Origin: an uncultured Alphaproteobacteria bacterium
GTDB taxonomy: Bacteria; Pseudomonadota; Alphaproteobacteria; Rhodobacterales; Rhodobacteraceae
Assembly (NCBI GenBank): GCA_913031285.1
Contig: CAJWEI010000005.1
Location: forward strand, 1-64,000
Length of the DNA stretch: 64,000 nucleotides
Direction of reading: 5' to 3'
Made by a program: the position numbers and the translations under genes. The notes under the pieces are model-generated. The model was not told the origin of the DNA. It saw nothing but the letters and a program-made list of their open reading frames with translations, and did no database searches. The first letter of the stretch is position 1. Every line of letters begins with the position of its first letter. Below, piece by piece: positions 36,776-45,933 of this stretch.

Positions 36776-39698
36776 TCGTTTGAAAGCGGGTGGTAGAATT
36801 GACCGCTCAAAAAGATTGAGTTTTAATTTTAATGGAAAAATTTATTACGGATTTGAGGGTGATACATTAGCTTCAGCCATGCTTGCAAATGGTTTGAATG
36901 TAATTTCTCGAAGTTTCAAGTATCATAGACCCAGGGGTATTATTGGATCTGGAGTAGAGGACCCCGCTTCATTAGTAGAGCTGCTGGACGAGGAAGCATC
37001 GGGTAACAATTTAAGTACTAACGTAAAATTAAAAGAAGGCTTAAGTGCTAAATCAATTAATTGCTGGCCAAGTGTAGATTTTGATTTTGGAGCAATTACA
37101 CAGTACTTTGAAAAATTTATTCCTGCAGGGTTTTATTACAAAACTTTCAAGTGGCCCACTTGGCATCTTTTTGAGCCTTTAATTAGAGTAGCTGCTGGGC
37201 TAGCTAACGCGCCAAAAATGCCGCCTAAGAGTGGACATTTTGAGTCAAGAAATGCGCATACGGACTATTTAATAATAGGTGCTGGTCCAGCTGGCTTGTT
37301 GGCAACATTGATTGCAGCTCGGTCAGGGGCAAATGTATTTTTAGTTGACCAAAATACCGAGGCGGGAGGTAGTTTATTAAGTTTAAATTTAAGTATCAAC
37401 AAAAGACCCGCGATGGACTGGGTTGATGGCGTGATTAAAGAAATTTCAGCCATGTCAAATGTAACCCATTTACAGGACAGCACAGCATGGGCTTATAGAG
37501 AGCATAATCTTGTTGTTGTTAATGAGCGGGAAGTTGAGAATGCCTCCATTATTGAGAGAAGTTGGAGAATTCGCGCAAAAAAAGTTATTATTGCTACCGG
37601 TGCGATTGAGAGATCTCTTGTCTTTCCCAATAATGACCGGCCTGGCGTTATGTTGGCATCAGCAGTGCAAACCTTCGTGAGTCGCTATGCGGTCAAGCCA
37701 GGCGAGAATTTGGTCATTTTTACAAATAATGACAGCGTTTATAGTTACATTAAGGACTTCAAACGGGCTGGTATTAATATCTTAGCAATCGTGGACTCGC
37801 GAAAAACTATTGAAAGCGATGTTCTTGATTACGCGGCTGATGAAAGAGTTATTCCTTACTCAATCATAAAAAATGTAAATGGATACAAAAAAGTTAACTC
37901 AGTTGTAGTCGAGTCATTCGGTGACAATGGTTTAGAAATTATTTCATGTGATTTACTAGCCCACTCAGGAGGATGGAATCCTGCGGTCCACTTACACTCA
38001 CAATCGCGAGGAACAGTTAGCTTTGATGAAAAAATTGCTGCATTCATACCGGACCAATATGTTCAAAGCGCAATAAATATTGGGGCGTGCAACGGAAATT
38101 TTAATTTGCGAGAAATTTTTGATGAAACTAAGTTGTTTATGCTGGGTCAGCTTAGTGCTTCGAAACAAATGGTATATGAAGAAAAATTAGAATGTAATAA
38201 GCAGATGTACTCTATTGAAGCACTTTGGAGCACGGACCTGTTAAATGAAAAAAACAAAGCCTTTTTTGATATCCAAAATGATGTAACACATCATGATATT
38301 CAACTCGCATTGAGAGAGGGTTTTTCCAATATTGAGCATGTAAAGCGCTACACCACCGGTGGAATGGGCTTTGACCAAGGAAAGACAGGTAATGTGAATA
38401 TAATTGGGGCAATCGCGGACCTAGAGGGTATAGGATTAAATGATGTTGGCACGACAACCTTTAGATCACCTTTTACACCTATATCATTTGGATCAATAAG
38501 TGGTGTTAGAGAGGGGGCGGTTGTCTTACCTTTTAGGCATACTCCAGTAACAAAGTGGAATCTTGAGAAAGGTGCCTTCATGTATGAGGCTGGAGCACGT
38601 TGGCGTAGACCAGGTTATTTTCCAAGAGATGGAGAAAGTTTTCAAGAGGCGGTAAATCGTGAGTGTCACGCCGTAAGAACTGGTGTTGGTGTCTATGATG
38701 GTTCTCCTCTGGGTAAGTTTGAATTAAAAGGTGAAAATGTCGGAGAATTTTTAGATTTAATTTATACAAATATGATGTCTTCCCTTTTACCAGGCAATGG
38801 AAGATATGGACTGATGTTGACAGACGATGGATTAATTTTCGATGATGGAGTGGCTTTTAGGATAGATCAACATCGTTGGTTTATCTCTACTTCTTCCGGT
38901 CATTCAGACTCTGTAAATCAGCACATGCAGAAAATTTTAGCTTTTGATCGTCCAGATTTGGATGTCAAAATCACCAATATTACTAATCAGTGGAATAATG
39001 CTACTGTCTGCGGTCCACTTGCCAGAAAACTGTTACAAAAATTGGGAACAAATATTGATTTAGGAAATAGTTCTTTTCCGTTTATGACATTTCGTGAAGG
39101 AAAGATTGCGAACATTCCTGCGAGAGTTATAAGAGTCAGCTTTACTGGTGAGTTGTCTTTTGAAATAAATGTGTCTCCTAGGAATATGCTCACGTTATGG
39201 GAGAAAATAATTAAAGCAGGTGCAGAATTTGATATTTTACCAGTAGGTTCTGAGGCTAGTCACGTATTAAGAGTTGAAAAAGGCTTCTTGTCGCTTGGTC
39301 ATGAGGTAGATGGAACGGTGGATCCGTATGATCTCGGTATGAATTGGGTAATGTCTAAGAAAAAAATAGATTTTATTGGTAAAAGATCTGTACACCTAAG
39401 ACGTAGTTCAGGAATAGTCAGGAGAGAATTAGTTGGACTGTTACCAACAAATCCTGATGAAGCAATTCCTGAAGGTGCGCCACTTACACCAAAGGGGAAA
39501 AAAGTTGCTACTGAAGGGTTTACTACCGCTTGTGTTTGGAGCGTGGTGAATAACCGCTGGGTAGGATTAGCTCTGCTTGAGAATGGTCATTCTCGGCATG
39601 GTGAAGAGGCTTATGTGAGATTGAAAAACAAGATTATTAAGGCTGAGATAACTAGACCAGTGTTCCACGACCCGGATGGAAAATTATTGAGATCTTAA
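36762..39698 (+). CDS. soxA: sarcosine oxidase subunit alpha
   Basis: This large subunit (978 residues from my start) has an N-terminal 2Fe-2S-ferredoxin-like region (GDTLASAMLANGLNVISRSF), a Rossmann NAD/FAD region (IIGAGPAGLLATLIAARSGA), and a C-terminal aminomethyltransferase (GcvT) half binding tetrahydrofolate (RPGYFPRDG, LRVEKGFLSLGHEVDG). I prefer the TTG at 36762, which has GGAGA 7 bases upstream and yields MKSHNRLKAGGRID, the usual SoxA start. An ATG at 36741 in the same frame has no ribosome site. Both starts overlap soxD. Confidence 0.93.
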   Translation: MKSHNRLKAGGRIDRSKRLSFNFNGKIYYGFEGDTLASAMLANGLNVISRSFKYHRPRGIIGSGVEDPASLVELLDEEASGNNLSTNVKLKEGLSAKSINCWPSVDFDFGAITQYFEKFIPAGFYYKTFKWPTWHLFEPLIRVAAGLANAPKMPPKSGHFESRNAHTDYLIIGAGPAGLLATLIAARSGANVFLVDQNTEAGGSLLSLNLSINKRPAMDWVDGVIKEISAMSNVTHLQDSTAWAYREHNLVVVNEREVENASIIERSWRIRAKKVIIATGAIERSLVFPNNDRPGVMLASAVQTFVSRYAVKPGENLVIFTNNDSVYSYIKDFKRAGINILAIVDSRKTIESDVLDYAADERVIPYSIIKNVNGYKKVNSVVVESFGDNGLEIISCDLLAHSGGWNPAVHLHSQSRGTVSFDEKIAAFIPDQYVQSAINIGACNGNFNLREIFDETKLFMLGQLSASKQMVYEEKLECNKQMYSIEALWSTDLLNEKNKAFFDIQNDVTHHDIQLALREGFSNIEHVKRYTTGGMGFDQGKTGNVNIIGAIADLEGIGLNDVGTTTFRSPFTPISFGSISGVREGAVVLPFRHTPVTKWNLEKGAFMYEAGARWRRPGYFPRDGESFQEAVNRECHAVRTGVGVYDGSPLGKFELKGENVGEFLDLIYTNMMSSLLPGNGRYGLMLTDDGLIFDDGVAFRIDQHRWFISTSSGHSDSVNQHMQKILAFDRPDLDVKITNITNQWNNATVCGPLARKLLQKLGTNIDLGNSSFPFMTFREGKIANIPARVIRVSFTGELSFEINVSPRNMLTLWEKIIKAGAEFDILPVGSEASHVLRVEKGFLSLGHEVDGTVDPYDLGMNWVMSKKKIDFIGKRSVHLRRSSGIVRRELVGLLPTNPDEAIPEGAPLTPKGKKVATEGFTTACVWSVVNNRWVGLALLENGHSRHGEEAYVRLKNKIIKAEITRPVFHDPDGKLLRS

Positions 39699-39699
39699 A

Positions 39700-40200
39700 A
39701 TGGCGTATAATGTAAAAATCTATCCCAGGATACTAAACACAATCTTTGACATTAAAGGGTCCATAAGTGACGTCAGAGCTCATTTGAAAGACCACATATA
39801 CTCTTTTCCAACTAAGCCTAACTCTTATATTTCGCAAGGTGACTGGAAAGTTTTTTATGTGGGATTAAATCATTGGATTTTAATGGCCCCAATTGACGAT
39901 GAGCAGGAATTAACTGTTAGTCTTAAGCCTGAAGATGCACCTGCTTCGGTTAGTATTGTTCTAATTTCTGACACACTCACGTTTTTTCATCTCGATGGGC
40001 CAGATGCATTTTCTATCATGTCGATAGCATGCCCTCTAAATTTGAATAATGATGCATTTACGGAAGAAAGCGTAACTTTTAGCGAGATTTTTGGGCTGAA
40101 AGGGTTAATATTTCGTGATGGTCATGGATTTAAGTTTGCTGTTGATCAAAGTTTCGGCGAAATGGTTTCCCAATACCTTAATCTAACCCTTGCAGATTAA
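39700..40200 (+). CDS. soxG: sarcosine oxidase subunit gamma
   Basis: This 166-residue protein matches the SoxG family, a GcvT-like fragment. It sits one base after soxA, with the segment TFFHLDGPDAFSIMSIACPLNL and later GLKGLIFRDGHGFKFAVDQSFGEM split over the fold. SoxG is the least conserved subunit, so the position gives as much support as the sequence. It completes the four-subunit enzyme. Confidence 0.9.
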   Translation: MAYNVKIYPRILNTIFDIKGSISDVRAHLKDHIYSFPTKPNSYISQGDWKVFYVGLNHWILMAPIDDEQELTVSLKPEDAPASVSIVLISDTLTFFHLDGPDAFSIMSIACPLNLNNDAFTEESVTFSEIFGLKGLIFRDGHGFKFAVDQSFGEMVSQYLNLTLAD

Positions 40201-40229
40201 TAGACTAATTCTGCTCATTATTATCGAGA

Positions 40230-41243
40230 TCAATTAGAAGTAACCATTTTTTCAGCAACTAGCGTTAACATTTCTCCTTTTCTTACCATCCCCCGGTTAG
40301 AATGCGCTAAAATGACCCCACTTCTTTTAAATTCGAGCCTTGTCGATGGCCTGTTTGGCTCCGTTATATAGTGAAACCAACCTGCTATTTGCCCTGTGTA
40401 AACCTTATCCCCGGCTTTGACATTTCTGTCAAATATTCCAAGCGTTGGTGCATATAGTGATGCGCTTACATCACTTAACTCAACTTGGTCAAACTTTTTA
40501 GGTGCTTCATTTACTGTACTTTTGTATATATTCAGATAATTTAAAATTTTTAAAATTCCCATTTCAGCCAAATCGGTTATCTCTGGATCGACACCACCGC
40601 CGCCACCTAGCTCTGCTGCAATCATTGGAACGCCTGCTCGGTCAGCCGCTGAATTTAGTGATCTATTATCATTATTTTCACCTAAGACCCAAATAGTGGG
40701 GATACCAAAAGATTTCGCTAAGTTTAAATTTTGTCTAAATAGGTCATTACTTTTCGATTTTTGGACTAATGCGCACGGCATAAAAAATGATGCTTTTCCT
40801 CCAGAATGAAGGTCGATTACAGCGTCAAAACCATGAATAAGATCATTTTCTAAATAATCGGCTAGCATTTCTGTTGGTGATCCGTTGGGGTGGCCAGGAA
40901 ATGCTCTATTCATGTTTCTATTGTCCAGAGGATTGGTTCTGCTAGATTGTGTTACTGCAGCAAAACTTAATGCTGGTATAAACAATATTTGGCCATTTAC
41001 CTCATTTAAAGAGATCTTTTGGGATACCCTCATTATTGCGGAGGGGCCCTCGAATTCGTCGCCATGATTTCCACCAACTATGAGAATATTTTTTCCATGA
41101 CTATTTTTTATATTTATAATTGGGATTGGATGGTACCCTAAAGGAACGGCATTATCGGACCAAGGTATCATTAACTCACCAAACTGATGGCCCTTTTTTT
41201 CTAAATCAATGTTCGAATGTATTCTAGAATTGGCTCTTTTCAT
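40230..41243 (-). CDS. succinylglutamate desuccinylase/aspartoacylase family deacylase (DoeB-like)
   Basis: This 337-residue M14-family zinc deacylase has metal ligands H60 and E63 (GGNHGDEFEGP) and H146 (IDLHSGGKAS). It also has the substrate Arg region RNMNRAFPG and the general base E211 (AAELGGGGGVD). A C-terminal beta domain follows (GKLIFDRNVK-like stretch GIFDRNVKAGDKV). From memory it is closest to N-acetyl-diaminobutyrate deacetylase DoeB/EutE of ectoine degradation, but the other ectoine genes are absent here. It is convergent with soxG and divergent from the TauD gene. The likely substrate is an N-acylated amino acid. Confidence 0.85.
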   Translation of the reverse strand: MKRANSRIHSNIDLEKKGHQFGELMIPWSDNAVPLGYHPIPIINIKNSHGKNILIVGGNHGDEFEGPSAIMRVSQKISLNEVNGQILFIPALSFAAVTQSSRTNPLDNRNMNRAFPGHPNGSPTEMLADYLENDLIHGFDAVIDLHSGGKASFFMPCALVQKSKSNDLFRQNLNLAKSFGIPTIWVLGENNDNRSLNSAADRAGVPMIAAELGGGGGVDPEITDLAEMGILKILNYLNIYKSTVNEAPKKFDQVELSDVSASLYAPTLGIFDRNVKAGDKVYTGQIAGWFHYITEPNRPSTRLEFKRSGVILAHSNRGMVRKGEMLTLVAEKMVTSN

Positions 41244-41423
41244 AAATCATACCTTCAAATAAAAGAAAAACCTAAATTACTATTTAGTATTTGCAAAACA
41301 AAGGAAAAATTGGATATTGGCGCGTTTATCTAAAGACATGTCGTTATTTATACCCTTAATTAGATAAAACCTTCGCCTATCCTGCATTGGAAACATAAAT
41401 TGTTATGATATGGGATATAAAAA

Positions 41424-42302
41424 ATGAAATCTTTTAATACATTCAAAGTGAACCCGATTTCAGGAGCGATGGGTGCAGAGATCTTTGATATAGATTTATC
41501 TGGTGAAATTAGTGCTGAAGCCTGGGATGAGATACAAGATGCGTTTCATCATTATTTGGTTCTTATATTCCGAGATCAAAAATTAACGGACCAAGAACAG
41601 TTTAATTTCTCGCAAAGGTTTGGAAAAATAATTCCTCACCCATATGTAAAGGGTTTACCAGATATCCCAGAAATCTTCCAAATAATCAGAGAGCCTGGGG
41701 AGTCGTTTAGCTGGGATGGTTTTTATCACTCTGATTTAATGTTTCTAAAAAAACCCCCCTTGGGCGCCACTCTTTATGCTAAAGAATGCCCTCCATTTGG
41801 TGCTGATACAGCATTTACCAATATGTATCTAGCCTATGACACATTGTCAGATGGAATGAAGTTGCTTTTGGCCAGTTTGGAAGCGGAGAATGAATCCGGC
41901 AATCCAGAAAAATACAGTAATAGATACCAGTCGATGGAAGAGTTGGGTAAAAAGGGCGCTATGGGCGCAGTGCATCCAATGGTTCGAGTGCATCCAGTTA
42001 CAGGTCGAAATGCTTTATTTAGCACTCTTGCTTTCACAAAAAGAATAAAGGGAATGACTGACGCGGAAAGTGCGCCAATACTGAATTATCTTTATCAACA
42101 TTCAATCCAAGCACATTTAGGTTGTCGATTAGAATGGAAGAAAGGTTCACTAGCTCTCTGGGACAATAGGGTGTGTCTTCATCACGCAGTTGCTGATTAT
42201 TTTGGTGAAGTTGCAAAACATCGACGGATTATGCAAAGGGCTACAATTGAGGGAGAGGAGCCGATATCTATAAAATCCTTTAATAAAATGACTGCGCAAT
42301 AG
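41424..42302 (+). CDS. TauD/TfdA-family Fe(II)/2-oxoglutarate dioxygenase
   Basis: This 292-residue dioxygenase has the iron triad H102, D104 (FYHSDLMF) and H253 (LWDNRVCLHHAV). The 2-oxoglutarate-binding Arg lies in KHRRIMQRATI. The fold and length fit the TauD/TfdA group, which hydroxylates taurine, sulfonates, 2,4-D or quaternary amines next to heteroatoms. It is first of a same-strand run leading to the ABC transporter, 180 bases downstream. The substrate may therefore be what the transporter imports. That is inference from position only. Confidence 0.9.
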   Translation: MKSFNTFKVNPISGAMGAEIFDIDLSGEISAEAWDEIQDAFHHYLVLIFRDQKLTDQEQFNFSQRFGKIIPHPYVKGLPDIPEIFQIIREPGESFSWDGFYHSDLMFLKKPPLGATLYAKECPPFGADTAFTNMYLAYDTLSDGMKLLLASLEAENESGNPEKYSNRYQSMEELGKKGAMGAVHPMVRVHPVTGRNALFSTLAFTKRIKGMTDAESAPILNYLYQHSIQAHLGCRLEWKKGSLALWDNRVCLHHAVADYFGEVAKHRRIMQRATIEGEEPISIKSFNKMTAQ

Positions 42303-42364
42303 TTTCAATATTTTAAAAACGACTTCTTGCTGTACCTAGTACTGATTTCTGCCACTACTATACT

Positions 42365-42396
42365 TGCCAATTGACGGGAAGGTCAAATGGTTGGCA
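42365..42396. promoter_or_regulatory. imperfect inverted repeat before the ABC transporter
   Basis: TGCCAATTGAC (42365-42375) faces GTCAA (42382-42386) and TTGGCA (42391-42396). The two arm pieces TTGAC/GTCAA and TGCCAA/TTGGCA are perfect, with a four-base offset on the right. It is a plausible operator for the transporter operon, about 90 bases before its ATPase start. Confidence 0.35.
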
Positions 42397-42482
42397 TATA
42401 ACTGCTTGTTGAGTTTTTAAATTTTATTGAAATAATTTACTATCTGATATTTATTGGTTGAAATAACTAGGATCTGCAGTGC

Positions 42483-43229
42483 ATGTCTATTGAAAGCCCA
42501 ATAATAAAATTTCAGAACGTTGATAAATTTTACGGAGAATTTCAAGCGCTTAAAGATATAAGTATTGAAGTTCAACCAAGTGAACGGATGGTCATATGCG
42601 GTCCTTCTGGCTCGGGTAAATCTACGTTAATTAGGTGCATCAATGGCCTTGAAAATCATAATTATGGTCAGATAATTGTGAATGGAATTGAACTATTCGA
42701 AGGGTCCAAAGAATTAATTAGGCTTCGACAGGAAATAGGCATGGTTTTCCAACAGTTTAATTTGTTTCCGCATTTAACAGTTTTAGAGAACTTAACAATC
42801 GGCCCTATTAAAGTTCGTAAGATTTCAAAAGTTCAAGCTGAGATAGTAGCTCGTAAATACCTCGACCGTGTGCATATTCCGGAGCAAGCTGAAAAATATC
42901 CATCAGAATTATCAGGTGGCCAACAACAACGCGTAGCAATAGCCAGATCTTTATGTATGGAAAGCAAAATTTTACTTTTTGATGAACCTACTTCTGCCCT
43001 AGATCCTGAAATGATAAATGAAGTTTTGGACGTCATGGTGGAATTAGCTGATACTGGTATGACAATGGTTTGCGTGACGCACGAAATGGGGTTTGCCAGA
43101 AAAGTTGCTGATACGATGGTGTTTATGGATGAAGGTCGGATTATAGAGGTGGCCCCACCAGATAAATTTTTCTCTAAACCGGATAGTGTAAGGTGTAGAG
43201 AGTTTTTAGATCAAATATTGGAGCACTGA
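42483..43229 (+). CDS. polar amino acid ABC transporter ATP-binding protein
   Basis: This 248-residue ATPase has Walker A GPSGSGKST, the Q-loop FQQFNLFPHLTVLENLTIGP (typical of GlnQ/HisP-type proteins), the signature LSGGQQQRVAIAR and Walker B ILLFDEPTSALDPE. It closes with the D-loop His switch VTHEMGFARKVAD. Only the polar amino acid family has this exact wording. A permease follows by 5 bases, then binding protein and second permease. This is a complete importer. Confidence 0.94.
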   Translation: MSIESPIIKFQNVDKFYGEFQALKDISIEVQPSERMVICGPSGSGKSTLIRCINGLENHNYGQIIVNGIELFEGSKELIRLRQEIGMVFQQFNLFPHLTVLENLTIGPIKVRKISKVQAEIVARKYLDRVHIPEQAEKYPSELSGGQQQRVAIARSLCMESKILLFDEPTSALDPEMINEVLDVMVELADTGMTMVCVTHEMGFARKVADTMVFMDEGRIIEVAPPDKFFSKPDSVRCREFLDQILEH

Positions 43230-43234
43230 TTATA

Positions 43235-44077
43235 ATGAAGGGTGACGCTGCGCCATCTTTGAAAATTTTACCTTTGCGGCGTACTTCCGCTATTAATCAT
43301 TTTTTATCGTCTACCCCGGTTTCTGTTTTTATTTATTGTTTGATAGTGAGCTGTATTCTCTACTCTTCTTTCAGAGGGGCTCAATCCATGGGGTATAACT
43401 GGCAATGGTATCAAATCCCAAAATATATTTATAGTTACACTGACGAGGGCTTTCAATTTGGGGAACTTATGCTGGGCCTGTGGACTACGATCACACTGTC
43501 TTTTACAGCATTTTTTCTTGCTTTAATCATTGGTTTTTGGGTCGCTCTTTTACGCCTTTCCGGCCTATTTATAGGCACAAAAATTGCGATATGTTTCTTA
43601 GAGTTTGTCCGCAATGTACCTTTACTGGTCCTAGTTTACCTTTTTTATTATGTTTTGGGTCCAGTTTTTAAGTATGACCGATATACTGCCAGTATCCTTT
43701 GCCTAGCGGTTTATCATTCAGCTTTAATATCCGAAATCCTAAGGGCCGGAATAAATGCTGTTGTCCAAGGTCAATGGGAAGCGGCAAAATCAATTGGAAT
43801 GAGTAAGATGCAAACTTACATATATATAATATTACCTCAATCTGTTAGGTTCCTTTTACCGCCCATGACGGGAGAGGTAGTCCACATGGTTAAAAGTTCT
43901 GCAATTGTAAGTGTTATAGCCGTTGCTGAACTAACTACTTTGGGTCAAAATATAATTTCTGATACTTACATGGCTTTTGAAATTTGGTTCACGATAGCGA
44001 TCATATATATGATCGTTATTATGATCCTCTCCATCGGTGCGTCGCAAGTAGAAAAGCGATATACCGTTACTAACTAA
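43235..44077 (+). CDS. polar amino acid ABC transporter permease
   Basis: This 280-residue inner-membrane permease carries the HisMQ-type pattern LWTTITLSFTAFFLALIIGF, the segment EFVRNVPLLVLVYLFYYVLG, and the ATPase-docking EAA loop QWEAAKSIGMSKMQTYIYIILPQ. About five or six helices follow an N-terminal extension (FIYCLIVSCILYSSF). It is one of two related permeases flanking the binding protein, as needed for a heterodimeric channel. Confidence 0.92.
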   Translation: MKGDAAPSLKILPLRRTSAINHFLSSTPVSVFIYCLIVSCILYSSFRGAQSMGYNWQWYQIPKYIYSYTDEGFQFGELMLGLWTTITLSFTAFFLALIIGFWVALLRLSGLFIGTKIAICFLEFVRNVPLLVLVYLFYYVLGPVFKYDRYTASILCLAVYHSALISEILRAGINAVVQGQWEAAKSIGMSKMQTYIYIILPQSVRFLLPPMTGEVVHMVKSSAIVSVIAVAELTTLGQNIISDTYMAFEIWFTIAIIYMIVIMILSIGASQVEKRYTVTN

Positions 44078-44123
44078 GTAACCGATCTGGTTATATAAAC
44101 ACTTAAGAGAAAGGGAGTAAAAA

Positions 44124-44954
44124 ATGAATATCACGAGACGTCTACTAGGAGTGGTGTCTGTCGCTGCTTTAACTATTCTGAGTTTTTCTCATGCCACCTT
44201 TGCAGGTGCTTCGCAACAACTTGGTGCAGACAGTGTGATCGAGACTATAAAAAAACGTGGTGTAATAAAGATTGGGTTAGATTTATTTGTTCCTTGGTCA
44301 ATGAGAGATAAAAATGGAGATCTAGTTGGTTTTGAGCCAGACGTAGGACGAAAATTGGCTGCGGATATGGGTGTCGAAGTAGAATTTGTACCAACAAAAT
44401 GGGCCGGAATAATCCCCGCTTTGGTTGCGGGTAAGTTCGATGTAATCATAAGTGGTATGACTGTTACACCGGCTAGAAATCTGACAGTGAACTTTTCAGA
44501 GCCCTATGCTTTCTCTGGACTAACAATTCTAGCTAATACCGCAATGACTGAAGGAATGGCTTTAGAAGACTATAACAGCGAAGATATTACTTTTTCCTGT
44601 CGTAGAGGAGCAACGCCTTGTGTGTTCATCCAAAATAAGTTCCCTAAAGCAAAATTACTCATGTTTGATGAAGATGGTGCTGCTACGCAAGAAGTCTTGA
44701 ATGGTAACGCGCACGCGACCATGGCTACAGAGCCTGGGCCATCACAAGATGCTAGACGTAACCCAGAAACTTTGAGTGTTCCATTCAATCAAGCGTTTGA
44801 TGCTGGCGGAGAAGGTTTCGCAATGCGAAAATCAGACCCAGATGCTTTAGCATATTTTAATAGCTGGATCAGAAGACACCATCATACTGGTTGGCTGAAA
44901 ACTACCCATGATTACTGGTTTCGAGGTGATGAGTGGCATGACCAGGTTGAATAA
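44124..44954 (+). CDS. polar amino acid ABC transporter substrate-binding protein
   Basis: This 276-residue periplasmic binding protein has a signal peptide (MNITRRLLGVVSVAALTILS, cleavage probably after HATFA). The SBP_bac_3 domain starts RGVIKIGLDLFVPWSMRDKN, with GFEPDVGRKLAADMGV and the ligand-loop region ISGMTVTPARN-x-x-VNFSEPY. The ligand acid-amine contacts cannot be read reliably. Cys pair CRRGATPC suggests a disulfide. It lies 46 bases after the permease, and a hairpin follows its stop. Confidence 0.92.
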   Translation: MNITRRLLGVVSVAALTILSFSHATFAGASQQLGADSVIETIKKRGVIKIGLDLFVPWSMRDKNGDLVGFEPDVGRKLAADMGVEVEFVPTKWAGIIPALVAGKFDVIISGMTVTPARNLTVNFSEPYAFSGLTILANTAMTEGMALEDYNSEDITFSCRRGATPCVFIQNKFPKAKLLMFDEDGAATQEVLNGNAHATMATEPGPSQDARRNPETLSVPFNQAFDAGGEGFAMRKSDPDALAYFNSWIRRHHHTGWLKTTHDYWFRGDEWHDQVE

Positions 44955-44974
44955 TTAGTTTTGACTTTGAACTG

Positions 44975-44999
44975 ATAGAGGGCTTGCAAAGCCCTCTAT
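44975..44999 (+). terminator. hairpin after the substrate-binding protein gene
   Basis: ATAGAGGGCTT (44975-44985) and AAGCCCTCTAT (44989-44999) form a perfect 11-bp stem with a three-base loop, 20 bases after the binding-protein stop. A modest T-rich run follows (TGTTATATTT). It would act as a partial terminator or mRNA-end stabiliser, giving more binding protein than the downstream permease. Confidence 0.75.
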
Positions 45000-45018
45000 T
45001 GTTATATTTGGAAATAGT

Positions 45019-45891
45019 GTGCTGAAGATATTAAAAAAACTGCACTGGATGGATGCTTTGGTCTTGGGATGCGTAATTGCATTCTTTTGGTACGTGCTTG
45101 TGCAGATGGGCAGTAATCTGAACTATAACTGGCGATGGGACAAAATTCCAAATTACATTTTCAAGTACCACACGGGTAGGGAAGAATGGTTTGCAAATGT
45201 TCTTCTCCAAGGCTTAATTATTACAATAAGAGTAAGCATTTATGCTAGCATTTTGGCACTTATTTTAGGAGTAATATTAGGGATCGCGCGCTGTTCTCAA
45301 ATTCTCGTAGTACGAATGTTGGCAAGAACTTATCTGGAGTTTCTGAGGAATATTCCCCCTCTAGTAGTGATTTTCATTTTTTACTTCTTTTTGGCTGAGC
45401 AACTAATACAGGCAATTAGTATTGAAGATTGGGCATACAGTGTAGCGAAAATGGAAGATAATCAACTTTGGGAATTCTTTTGCGGGGATATGCGTAGATT
45501 TCCCTCCCTAGTTTCGGGCGTTATCGTTTTAGCCCTATTTGAGAGTGCTTTTGTGGGTGAGATAGTTCGGGCGGGAATCCAATCTATAGATCGTGGCCAA
45601 CGAGAAGCTGCTAGATCTATAGGGATGAATAAATTTCAAGAGATGCGATATATTGTTTTACCTCAAGCCATGAGAAAGATCATGCCTCCTATGGCAAACC
45701 AATTCATAACTTTAATAAAAGACAGCTCAATAATATCCCTTATTTCTGTACAAGAACTGACCTATAAAACTGCCGAATTGGTTTCATCGACACATATGAT
45801 ATTTGAGGCTTGGTTAACAACAGCAGCTTTTTACTTTATTATATGTTTTAGCCTGTCTTCATTGTTCAGCAAACTTGAACGACACAAGTGA
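45019..45891 (+). CDS. polar amino acid ABC transporter permease, second subunit
   Basis: This 290-residue permease of the HisMQ type starts with GTG at 45019. The docking loop QREAARSIGMNKFQEMRYIVLPQ is intact, and YLEFLRNIPPLVVIFIFYFF is the characteristic membrane stretch. An insertion around residues 135-160 (AISIEDWAYSVAKMEDNQLW) lengthens the periplasmic loop. It follows the binding protein across the hairpin at 44975-44999. With the other permease and ATPase it completes the importer. Confidence 0.92.
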   Translation: MLKILKKLHWMDALVLGCVIAFFWYVLVQMGSNLNYNWRWDKIPNYIFKYHTGREEWFANVLLQGLIITIRVSIYASILALILGVILGIARCSQILVVRMLARTYLEFLRNIPPLVVIFIFYFFLAEQLIQAISIEDWAYSVAKMEDNQLWEFFCGDMRRFPSLVSGVIVLALFESAFVGEIVRAGIQSIDRGQREAARSIGMNKFQEMRYIVLPQAMRKIMPPMANQFITLIKDSSIISLISVQELTYKTAELVSSTHMIFEAWLTTAAFYFIICFSLSSLFSKLERHK

Positions 45892-45933
45892 TAAAGATGA
45901 AATTGTCAAGCAAAAATTTAAGGTATAGCTGAG

